Of a stretch of DNA of 64,000 bases, positions 16,763 through 27,147 are shown piece after piece. This DNA is from DASSUC01 sp035649895 (GTDB lineage: Bacteria > Actinomycetota > Actinomycetes > Mycobacteriales > Micromonosporaceae). The stretch is taken from the NCBI GenBank assembly GCA_035649895.1, contig DASRIS010000119.1:5293-69292 (forward strand). The letters are read 5' to 3'. A program made the position numbers and the translations under genes. Position 1 is the first letter of the stretch. Each line of letters starts with the position of its first letter. The notes below the pieces were generated by a model. That model was given only the letters and a program-made list of their open reading frames with translations, searched no databases and had not been told where the DNA came from.

Positions 16763-19700
16763 TCATCCAAGGTGGAGGTTCGCGGCTAGCCACGAACGGA
16801 CCGCTTGCGCGGTCGTGTCGGCATGGTCCTGCATGAGGGTGTAGTGGTCACCCGGGGTGACGACCATGTCGGTGCGCTGCTCCGGTGGCTCGGCCACGAG
16901 CTCCGGGTCATGGCGCTCCCTGGCCCGCACCAGCAGCACCGGCGTCGTAACCGGCGGGACCGGCCACGACTCGAACATCGGCCGGTAGTGGCCCATCGCG
17001 GTCAGCTCCTCGGCCGCCACGCTGACGAGCTCGAGGGCGCGCAGGTGCCCCCGCATCACCGAGGCGGAGACCCGTGGGTCGTCGCGGGTGTCCAGGCTGA
17101 AGCTGTCCAGCATGACCAGGGCTTGCGCCGGGGTGCCCTGGCGTTCCAGCCGCGCCGCCACCCCGTACCCGACCCAGCCGCCGGAGGAGTAGCCGACGAG
17201 GACGAACGGCCGCCCGGCGGCGCAGTGCAGCGCCGTCGTCGCGTGCACCTCGAAGAGCGCGTCGAGGGAGGCGGCGACCAGCTCTCCCGGCGCGTAGCCG
17301 GGGTGGCTCAGGGCCCACACGTCGTGGTGCCTGCGGAAGCCGGCGGCGAACCTGGCGTACTGGTGCAGGCCGGCCGGCGGCACGTACGGCGCGAAACAGA
17401 CCAGCGGTACGCCAGGGCCCTCCGCCAGCCTGGCCGACGCGGGCGGAGCTGGTAGGTCTCCGGCGCGCTCGAACGCGGCGCGCAGGCGGCCGGCCCGGGC
17501 CAGCATCCCCATCGCGTCGTCAACCGCGCCGGTCCGGCAGGCGCGCTCGTACAGCTGGACGAAGGTGTCGGTGGGGGCCACCGGGGGCGGGTCGTCGCCG
17601 AAGAGCCGGCCGGCCAGGTAGTCGGCGAGCTCGCCGACCGTGGGGTGGTCGAAGACCACCGTGGCCGGCAGCCGCTTTCCGGTCGCGGTGCCGATGCTGT
17701 TGCGCAGCTGGACCGCGGTGATCGAGTCCAGGCCCAGGTCGAGGAAGCCGGTGCCGGGCTCGATCCGGTCGCGGCCCTCCGGGCCGAGGGCCGACCGGAC
17801 ATGCGACCGCACCAGGTCGAGCATCGCCTCCCGGCGCCGTTCCCGCGGTACGCGCAGCCATGTGTCCCGGACCGCGGCCTCCGGCTCCACGCTGTCCACA
17901 GTGGGCGATCTCAGCCTCTCCTCCGCCCGACGCGCCTGCGGGATCTCGTCGAGCAGCGGCCGGCGGCGGGCGAACGCGTACCCCGCCAGGAACCGGTCCC
18001 AGTCAACATCGACCACGGTGACCGTGGTCTCGTCGTGGTCCAGGACCTGTTGCAGGGCGGCGAGCTGCCGGTCCGGGTCCAGCGCCCGCAGGCCCCACCG
18101 GTCGGCGGTCTCCTGCGCCGCCTCCTCCTTCGTCATCCCGAGCTGCGTCCAGGCGCCGTCACCGAGCCCGCGGCGCCGCATCGTCTCCGCCGAGGCGTCC
18201 TCGACCGCCATGCCGCCACCGGTCCAGCCCGTCCAGGCGACGGAGGTCGCGGTCAGGCCCTGGTCGCGGCGGTGGCGGGCCAGCGCGTCGAGGTAGGCGT
18301 TGGCCGCGCCGTAGTGGCCCTGCCGCCCCACGCCCCAGGTGGCCGACACCGCGGAGAACAGGATGAAGGCGTCCAGGTCGAGATCGCGGGTCAGCTCATG
18401 CAGGTGCCGGGCGCCGGCCACCTTCGCGTCCATCACCTCGGCGAGGTCGGCAGGTGTCGTGTCGTCGAGCGCCTGCAGGCGCCCGACCCCAGCGGTGTGC
18501 ACCACTGTCGCGAGTGGATACTCGGGCGGCAGCGCGTCGAGGACGGCGGCGACCGCGGCCGGGTCACGGACATCGCACTCGGCCACCGTCACGCGCGCGC
18601 CGAGCCGCTCCAGCTCGGCGACCCGCTGCGCCGTCCCGGGCGCCGCCTGGCCCCGCCGGCTCGCCAGGACGAGGTGGCCGGCGCCGTGCCGGGCGAGCCA
18701 CCGGGCGACGTGGCCGGCCAGCACCCCACTGCCCCCGGTGATGAGGGCGGTGCCGTCCGGCCGCGGCCGCCACCGCCGGCCGGGGGCCCCGCCGAGCGGA
18801 GCCGGCACGAGCCGGCGTACGAGGACACCGGACCGGCGGACGGCGAGCTGGTCCTCGTCACCGGCCGACGCCACCACCGCCGCCAGCCGCCGCAGGATGG
18901 TGGCGTCGAGCTGGTCCGGCAGGTCGACCAGCCCGCCCCACCGGCGAGGGACCTCCAGCGCGCACACCCGGCCCAGGCCGTGCACGACCGCCTGGCCCGG
19001 GTTCGCCAGGACCTCGTCGTCATCCGTCGCCACCGCGGCCCGGGTCAGCAGCCACAATGGAGCGTCGACTCCCGCGTCGCCGAGCGCCTGGACCAGCGCG
19101 AGCGTGCTGGCGGCGACGGCGTCCTCCGGGACGGTCCCGCTGGCGAGGAGCGACACCACCGCCGCGTGGTCCCGACCGGTTCCCGCCACGGCGGCCGCGA
19201 GGTCGGCCCGGCCGGCACCGGTCGGCACGGGGAGCAGCGCCACCTTCCCCCCGTGCGCCGCCAGGCCGGCGGCCACCTCCCCGGCCCACCCGCCGCCGCC
19301 GTCCGCCGTTACGACGAGAAGCGTCGATGCGGTGGCCGTGGCGACGGGGGCCGGCGGCTCGGCGGCCTGGCGCCACACGACGCGGTACCGCAACCGGTCA
19401 AGCTCCTCGACCGGCGACCGCCGGGGCGGGTCCGGCCAGTACCGCTGGCGCTGGAACGGGTACGTCGGCAGGTCGGCCACCAGGCGCGACGGGCCGCCGA
19501 CCGCGGTCGGCCAGTCCACCGGCACCCCGTGGACGTGCATCGCCGCCGCCGCCGTGAGCAGCCGTTCCAGGCCGCCCTCGTCCCGACGGAGGGTGGCGCC
19601 CACCACGGCGGACCGGCCGGCGCTGTCGACGATCTCCTCGACCGCCGGGACCAGCAGCGGGTGGGCGCTGACCTCCAGGAACACGCGGTACCCCTGAGCC

Positions 19701-22105
19701 AGCAGGCCGCGGACGGCCGGGTCGAACTGGACCGTCTGGCGGGCGTTGCGGTACCAGTACTCCGCGGTGAGGTCTGCGGTGTCCAGGACGGTGCCGGTCA
19801 CGGTGGAACAGAACGCCGTCGGCGAGGTCCGCGGCGAGACCTCGCCCAGGGCCCGCAGCATCCCTTCCCGCAACGGCTCAAGCTGGGCCGAGTGGCCGGC
19901 GCCGTCGGCGCCCCGGACGCGGCGTACGCGCAGGCCGGCCGCTGCCAGCTCGGCCTCCAGCTCGCCGACCGCGTCGGGCTCTCCGGACACCACCACCGCG
20001 TTGGGTCCGTTCACCACCGCGACCGACACCGCGCCGCGCTGGCTGAACGCCTTCATCCGCCGGGTGACCTCGTCCTCGGAGGCCGCGACGGCCAGCATCC
20101 GGCCGCGGCCGAGCAACGGGGCCATCACCATGTTGCGCTGCACCAGGATCCGGACCGCCTGGTCGAGGGGGAGCGCCCCGGCCACGTGCGCGGCGGCCAC
20201 CTCCCCCTGCGAGTGGCCGACGACCGCCCCGGGCCGTACCCCGATGCTCTGCCACCACCGCGCCAGCGAGACCATCATCGCGAACGACACCAGGCCGGTG
20301 ACGTCGGGCTGGTCCACCGCTGGTGCGCCCGGTGCGCACCGCAGTACGTCCATAAGGGACCAGTCCACCCAGGCGGCCAGCGCCGACGCGCACTCCTCGA
20401 TGCTCTCCGCGAACGCCGGGCTGTCCGTGAGCAATGCCCCGCCCATGCCGTGCCAGTGGGCGCCCTGGCCGGGAAAGACGAACACCGGCGGCTTCAGCAT
20501 CGGCCTGACCGCGCCCGTGACCACACCTGGCGCCGGCTCACCGCGGGCCAGCGCGTCAAGCCGCGGCAGGGCGTCGGCGTGGCCCGACGCCAGCACGACG
20601 CCGCGATGTCGCAGGCTCGCCCGTGCCGCGATGAGCGTCCATGCCACGTCCGCGAGGTCGGTATCAGGACGGGAGGTGACGTCGCGCAGCCGCGCAGCCT
20701 GTGCCCGCAGCGCCGGCCCGCTCGCCGCCGACAGCAGGAGCGGCACGACCCGGTCCCGCCGGTTCCTTGCCGGACCGCCGTTCCCGGCCGGCGGCGGCTC
20801 CTCGATGATGACGTGCGCGTTGGTCCCGGACACGCTGAAGGCGGAGATCCCGGCCCGCCGGGGCCGGCCGCTGCCCCCGGGCCACGTCCTGGGCTCGGTC
20901 AGCACCGCGACCGTCCCCGGCGACCAGTCCACCCGGGACGACGGTGTACCGACATGCAGCGTCGGGGGCAGGACGGCGTGCTCCAGCGCCAGCACCATCT
21001 TCATCACGCCGGCCACGCCCGCCGCGGCCTGGGTGTGGCCGATGTTGGACTTGATCGACCCCAGCCACAGTGGGCGGTCCGGCGAGCGCTCCCGGCCGTA
21101 CGTGTCGAGCAGCGCACGGATCTCGATCGGGTCGCCCAGCGGGGTTGCGGTGCCGTGGCCCTCCACGACGTCCACGTCTCCCGCCCGGGTGCCGGCGTTG
21201 GCCAGTGCCTGCCGGATCACCCGGCGCTGTGCCGCCTCGTTGGGTGCTGCCATGCCGTTGGACGCGCCGTCCTGGTTCACCGCCGACCCCCGGACCACGG
21301 CCAGCACGCGACGGCCCGTGCCCTGCACACCGGACAGCCGTTCCAGCAGGAGCACCCCGACGCCCTCGCCCCAGCTGGTGCCGTTCGCGTCATCGGCGTA
21401 GGCCCGGCACCGCCCGTCCGGCGAGTGCACCCGGCTCCGCGCGAACTCGACGAACGTCAACGGCGAGGTCAGCAGGCCGACGCCGGCCACCAGAGCCCGG
21501 TCGCACTCGTCCATCCGCATGGACTGGAGGGCGAGGTGCAACGCGACCAGCGATGAGGAGCAGGCCGTGTCAACGGTCAGCGCTGGTCCCTCAAGCCCGA
21601 AGAAGTAGGCCAGCCGGCCGGACAGGACGCTCATCGCGTTACCGGTGATCCGGTACCCCTCGCTCAGGGCCGGCACCTGCGCCACCTGGGACAGGTAGTC
21701 CTGCCAGTTGGCGCCGACGAACACCCCGGTCCGGCTGCCGCGCAGGGAGGTCGGGTCGGTGCCCCCTCGCTCCAGCGCATCCCAGGCGACCTCCAGCAGG
21801 ATCCGCTGCTGCGGGTCCATGGCCAGGGCCTCCTGGGGCGAGATCCCGAAGAACTCCGCGTCGAACCCGGCGAGGTCGGCGAGGAAGGCACCGTGCCGCA
21901 CGTACGACGTACCAGCATGGTCTGGGTCGGGGTGGTAGATGGCTGCCAGGTCCCAGCCACGGTCGGTGGGGAACCCGGTCACCGCGTCCTGACCGTCATG
22001 GACCAGCCGCCAGAGATCCTGCGGTGTCGACGCGCCACCCGGAAAACGGCACGCCATCGCGGTGATCACGACCGGGTCGCCACTCAATCGAGCCTCCCAC
22101 CGCAT
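16763..22105 (-). CDS. Monomodular type I PKS, KS-AT-KR-ACP-TE
   Basis: This 1780 aa protein has a complete single module. The KS has C182 (DTACSSSLVA), H317 (GHGTATP) and H357 (NIGHTQ). The AT has GHSQG with S632 and the specificity motif GAGH at 735-738, unlike HAFH (malonyl) or YASH (methylmalonyl). The KR has TGGSGVLAG at about 1123-1131, an LDD motif (B-type) and Y1265; no DH or ER is present. The ACP carries S1461 (LGLDSI). The TE has GYSSG with S1640 and a GDHY His. The ATG at 22105 has GGAGAT upstream; the open frame beyond it is a shadow of the ABC gene. No loading module or docking segment is obvious, so the KS may be primed by an ACP-bound chain made by the type II-like enzymes downstream. 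Confidence 0.93.
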   Translation of the reverse strand: MRWEARLSGDPVVITAMACRFPGGASTPQDLWRLVHDGQDAVTGFPTDRGWDLAAIYHPDPDHAGTSYVRHGAFLADLAGFDAEFFGISPQEALAMDPQQRILLEVAWDALERGGTDPTSLRGSRTGVFVGANWQDYLSQVAQVPALSEGYRITGNAMSVLSGRLAYFFGLEGPALTVDTACSSSLVALHLALQSMRMDECDRALVAGVGLLTSPLTFVEFARSRVHSPDGRCRAYADDANGTSWGEGVGVLLLERLSGVQGTGRRVLAVVRGSAVNQDGASNGMAAPNEAAQRRVIRQALANAGTRAGDVDVVEGHGTATPLGDPIEIRALLDTYGRERSPDRPLWLGSIKSNIGHTQAAAGVAGVMKMVLALEHAVLPPTLHVGTPSSRVDWSPGTVAVLTEPRTWPGGSGRPRRAGISAFSVSGTNAHVIIEEPPPAGNGGPARNRRDRVVPLLLSAASGPALRAQAARLRDVTSRPDTDLADVAWTLIAARASLRHRGVVLASGHADALPRLDALARGEPAPGVVTGAVRPMLKPPVFVFPGQGAHWHGMGGALLTDSPAFAESIEECASALAAWVDWSLMDVLRCAPGAPAVDQPDVTGLVSFAMMVSLARWWQSIGVRPGAVVGHSQGEVAAAHVAGALPLDQAVRILVQRNMVMAPLLGRGRMLAVAASEDEVTRRMKAFSQRGAVSVAVVNGPNAVVVSGEPDAVGELEAELAAAGLRVRRVRGADGAGHSAQLEPLREGMLRALGEVSPRTSPTAFCSTVTGTVLDTADLTAEYWYRNARQTVQFDPAVRGLLAQGYRVFLEVSAHPLLVPAVEEIVDSAGRSAVVGATLRRDEGGLERLLTAAAAMHVHGVPVDWPTAVGGPSRLVADLPTYPFQRQRYWPDPPRRSPVEELDRLRYRVVWRQAAEPPAPVATATASTLLVVTADGGGGWAGEVAAGLAAHGGKVALLPVPTGAGRADLAAAVAGTGRDHAAVVSLLASGTVPEDAVAASTLALVQALGDAGVDAPLWLLTRAAVATDDDEVLANPGQAVVHGLGRVCALEVPRRWGGLVDLPDQLDATILRRLAAVVASAGDEDQLAVRRSGVLVRRLVPAPLGGAPGRRWRPRPDGTALITGGSGVLAGHVARWLARHGAGHLVLASRRGQAAPGTAQRVAELERLGARVTVAECDVRDPAAVAAVLDALPPEYPLATVVHTAGVGRLQALDDTTPADLAEVMDAKVAGARHLHELTRDLDLDAFILFSAVSATWGVGRQGHYGAANAYLDALARHRRDQGLTATSVAWTGWTGGGMAVEDASAETMRRRGLGDGAWTQLGMTKEEAAQETADRWGLRALDPDRQLAALQQVLDHDETTVTVVDVDWDRFLAGYAFARRRPLLDEIPQARRAEERLRSPTVDSVEPEAAVRDTWLRVPRERRREAMLDLVRSHVRSALGPEGRDRIEPGTGFLDLGLDSITAVQLRNSIGTATGKRLPATVVFDHPTVGELADYLAGRLFGDDPPPVAPTDTFVQLYERACRTGAVDDAMGMLARAGRLRAAFERAGDLPAPPASARLAEGPGVPLVCFAPYVPPAGLHQYARFAAGFRRHHDVWALSHPGYAPGELVAASLDALFEVHATTALHCAAGRPFVLVGYSSGGWVGYGVAARLERQGTPAQALVMLDSFSLDTRDDPRVSASVMRGHLRALELVSVAAEELTAMGHYRPMFESWPVPPVTTPVLLVRARERHDPELVAEPPEQRTDMVVTPGDHYTLMQDHADTTAQAVRSWLAANLHLG

Positions 22106-22256
22106 CGAGGATCTCCGTTGTCCAGCCAAGCTACGAGCCGCGAGATCGGCGAGCAAGACGCGTGGCCACAACCAGCCAGCGCGGTGCGGGCGCCGCAGGG
22201 CCCGCACGCCCGGACTGGCGCGGGGACGCGCGCTGGTCGTGCTGTGACGGCCTCGG

Positions 22257-24650
<2,394 letters not shown>

Positions 24651-24711
24651 CGTGTCTCCGTCTGCTATCCGGGGCCGCCGTCGCGGTCTGGTACCGGTGT
24701 CGTCCGGCCCG

Positions 24712-24739
24712 ATCTAACCAGCTTCGAGTAGTATGTCGG
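24712..24739 (-). promoter_or_regulatory. Putative promoter of the UvrA-like gene
   Basis: On the minus strand CCGACA is followed by 16 bases and TTAGAT, about 60 bases upstream of the ATG at 24650. A perfect TGACGTCA palindrome lies about 20 bases further upstream (24758-24765) and could be a regulator site. The match to consensus is moderate and the call is inferential. Confidence 0.3.
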
Positions 24740-25169
24740 GTTCTCGTCTGACCTCCATGACGTCACGCTAGCTGCGGCCCGGGGGCCTGCGCTTCTCGGA
24801 TCCTGACTGTCTGGCCGCCGGGACCGCGGGCTAGTGCCGACCGTGACCGCTGGCTGGTGCCGCCGGTGACCCTGGCTGGTCAGGCAAGCCGCCAGCCGTG
24901 TCCGACCAGCGCGTCGCACGCGTTGACCGCGGTGCGCAGCCGGTGCTCGTGCTTCCACCGAAGCTCCACAACCGGCACGCCGCATCCGGCGAGCACCTCC
25001 CGTAGCCAGGCTAGCCAGCCGGCCCAGCTCAACCGCGATGGTCTCGTTCTCATCGCGCGCGGGGTGGACGGCAGGCGAGGATCTCGCCTCGTCCGCGCAG
25101 GAGGAGCCTTCCGGAGGCGTTCGGCACGACCGCTGTGCTGCCGGCTGCCAGCTGGAGACCGCCGACCGG
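24740..25169. other. Non-coding region between the UvrA-like gene and the copper protein gene
   Basis: No convincing gene is seen here. One minus-strand frame gives a 57-residue segment ending at 24880 with a W-rich start, but it has no ribosome binding site or family match. The TGACGTCA palindrome at 24758-24765 is the only element noted. The stretch probably holds the promoter of the UvrA-like gene at one end and the 3' end of the copper protein transcript at the other. Confidence 0.4.
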
Positions 25170-26390
25170 CTAGGGGCGTGACCAGATCACGAAGCCCAGG
25201 CACATCTCGTCGGGCGTGCCGTCGCCCCAGACGACGTACCGCGGTGGCAGCCGGCGCAGCTCGGGCAGGCGCCGGCGCAGGGACGCGTCGTGGGTACAGG
25301 TCACCCGCAGGATGTCGCCGGCCCGCACGGCGACCGGCTGCGGCAGCTCGCGGGCGCTCTGGTCGTCGAAGTTGTACACCGGCACGTCCAGCAGCACCCG
25401 CGCCCGGGACGTACCCGGGTTGAGCTCCACCCGGATCGAGCGTCCCAGCAGGTGCATGTGCCCGCCGACGGCGTACACGAGGCCGTCCTGGCGCACCGGC
25501 TGGTCGCAGTGCTGCCGCGGGCCGGCCACCGGGTCCCGGCCACCGTTGCAGTAGAGGTTGAGCCCGATGATGACGAGCCCGGACTGCTGGCCGAACCGGT
25601 GGGTCACATCGCGGACCGCCGTCACCCGGTCGCACAGCGGCCCGGACTCGCTCTCCGCGCACGGCAGCTCGACCGGTGCGGGCAGCAGCGTCACCTGTAG
25701 CGGGTCGAGGTCGGCGTCGCCCGGGGCCAGCCGCAGCTGGATGCCGGACCGGTCCGCCCCGGCCGGCCGCCCGTCGGTCGCAAGCAGGCTGTAGTGCACC
25801 TGCATGATCACCTGCGTGCCGGGCTCGAGCCGGTATCCCGTCTTCGGCGGGAGCAGCGTCTCGCCGCTGCCGGGAACCCAGGCGGCGAGCCACGCACCGG
25901 CGGCGCCCAGGTCGCGCTGGCCGCGGTCCACACCCCGGATGCCGGTGCCACCGAAGCAGGTCCACCCGTCGCCCGGGGTACCGGCGTCCACGCTGCGCGC
26001 CTCGGCGACGTCGTCGGGCGCGACGCGGAAGAAGATGGTGTGGTGGACGATGTCAGCGTTCTGCGGCAGGAACTGGCTGCCGGTCAGGAACGCGGGCTCG
26101 GTCAGCTCCGGGTCGACAAGGAAGCAGCGGTACTCGTCGATGCCGCCGGGGGGTGCCGCCGGGGTGTACGGCCGCGGCATGGTCAGCGTGACGAACCGCT
26201 CACCGGCCCGCAGCGGCGCCGCCGGCACGGGCGTGGCGTGATGGGGCAGGTGGTGGCCTGCGGCGCCGGCCGGCGTCGGGTCCGGCCCCCGGTCCGGGCG
26301 GGCATCGGGCTCGCCGCCGACGCCGGCCAGGAGCGCGGCGATGATGGCGACAACGGCGGCCCAGCGTGGCTCCGATCCCATGCCCGACAA
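25170..26390 (-). CDS. Secreted copper type II monooxygenase-like protein (PHM/DBM fold)
   Basis: This 406 aa protein starts with a hydrophobic signal (AAVVAIIAALLAG) followed by a Pro/Asp-rich linker, so it is probably exported. The body matches copper type II, ascorbate-dependent monooxygenases (peptidylglycine and dopamine hydroxylases). It has HHTIFFRV (first copper-site His pair), QVHYSLL, and the pair GGHMHLLG with a later CLGF segment containing Met in PDEMCLGF. These residues are the ligands of the two copper sites. Bacterial members are uncharacterised for the most part. The gene is divergent from a small secreted protein. The substrate is unknown, and a link to the polyketide pathways is not shown. 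Confidence 0.8.
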   Translation of the reverse strand: MSGMGSEPRWAAVVAIIAALLAGVGGEPDARPDRGPDPTPAGAAGHHLPHHATPVPAAPLRAGERFVTLTMPRPYTPAAPPGGIDEYRCFLVDPELTEPAFLTGSQFLPQNADIVHHTIFFRVAPDDVAEARSVDAGTPGDGWTCFGGTGIRGVDRGQRDLGAAGAWLAAWVPGSGETLLPPKTGYRLEPGTQVIMQVHYSLLATDGRPAGADRSGIQLRLAPGDADLDPLQVTLLPAPVELPCAESESGPLCDRVTAVRDVTHRFGQQSGLVIIGLNLYCNGGRDPVAGPRQHCDQPVRQDGLVYAVGGHMHLLGRSIRVELNPGTSRARVLLDVPVYNFDDQSARELPQPVAVRAGDILRVTCTHDASLRRRLPELRRLPPRYVVWGDGTPDEMCLGFVIWSRP

Positions 26391-26576
26391 CGTTACCGGG
26401 CGCCCGCCGGCTGCGCCGACCCGGTGAAACCCTTGCCGGGGCTATGCTGCGCGCCCGTGGGCGTTCGCCCAGCTCGGCGAGCTCTTGGCCGGCAAGCGGC
26501 TAAGGGCGCCGTCGCGGTCGCGCCCTCGTCGACCCGGCGTACGCCTCGCAGAACCGCCGGCCTGTGCCCAGCATGA

Positions 26577-26591
26577 TTGACAGTTAGTCAA
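26577..26591. promoter_or_regulatory. Inverted repeat TTGAC-N5-GTCAA with -35 overlap
   Basis: A perfect inverted repeat (TTGAC, five bases, GTCAA) lies 20 bases upstream of the small secreted protein gene. Its left arm is also a consensus -35 hexamer (TTGACA). A weak -10 (GATTCT) follows. This could be an operator in the divergent promoter region between 25170-26390 and 26612-27013. Confidence 0.35.
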
Positions 26592-26611
26592 CTTTCGATT
26601 CTTCTTGGAGG

Positions 26612-27013
26612 ATGTCTGTCAACGTAATGCAGAGGGCCGGAGCCGTCCTGGCCACCGCGATGGCGGTCGTTGTGATGTCGGCTGCTCCCGCGGTCGCGAG
26701 CGAGGGCTGGTTCGTCCACAGCGGCGGCTACCCCGGTGACGTCTTCGGCGACATGCCATGCCTCGACACGGGCGCGGAGCTGAAGGCCAGCGGCGACATC
26801 CAGGACTACTACTGCCAGGTCAACAACGGCAACGGCCTCTGGGACCTCTGGGCCATCCGGGGCACCTGGGTTCTCCACAGCCGGCACGGCGACGTGTTCG
26901 ACTGCGCCGACGTAGGCTACGCCCAGGTCACTGCCGGCAACGCCTACACGTACGAGTGCCGCCGCGCCCCGACACCGACCTGGTACTTCGACCTGTACCT
27001 CATCCTCACCTGA
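26612..27013 (+). CDS. Small secreted Cys-containing protein
   Basis: This 133 aa protein has a classical signal peptide: a positively charged start, a hydrophobic core (AGAVLATAMAVVVMSAAP) and an AVAS cleavage site near residue 30. The mature part of about 100 residues has four Cys (PCLD, YYCQ, FDCAD, YECRR) that could form two disulfides, and many aromatic residues. A GGAGG at 26607-26611 is directly before the ATG at 26612 and 15 bases before the ATG at 26627; the second start gives a cleaner signal peptide (MQRAGAV). I do not recognise the family. It is divergent from the copper enzyme gene and may be exported with it. Confidence 0.75.
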   Translation: MSVNVMQRAGAVLATAMAVVVMSAAPAVASEGWFVHSGGYPGDVFGDMPCLDTGAELKASGDIQDYYCQVNNGNGLWDLWAIRGTWVLHSRHGDVFDCADVGYAQVTAGNAYTYECRRAPTPTWYFDLYLILT

Positions 27014-27147
27014 CGACCAGGCGCCCTGCCTGCTCACCCATACGGCGGCGGAGCCCAGGTCGCACTGCCCACGGTCCACGCCCGTGGATGCCGATGCCAC
27101 CGGAACAGACCCATCCGCCGCCCGGGGGGACCGGCATCCACGCTCTA

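Noticed and set aside
17645..21556. Very long plus-strand open frame (about 1300 codons) antisense to the PKS
   Set aside because: It is a shadow of the high GC3 of the PKS gene; the sense strand has complete catalytic domains and the antisense product has no recognisable domain.
24880..25053. Short minus-strand frame with WAGWLAWLREVLAGCG
   Set aside because: Coherent-looking but without ribosome binding site, neighbour coupling or family match; kept as non-coding.
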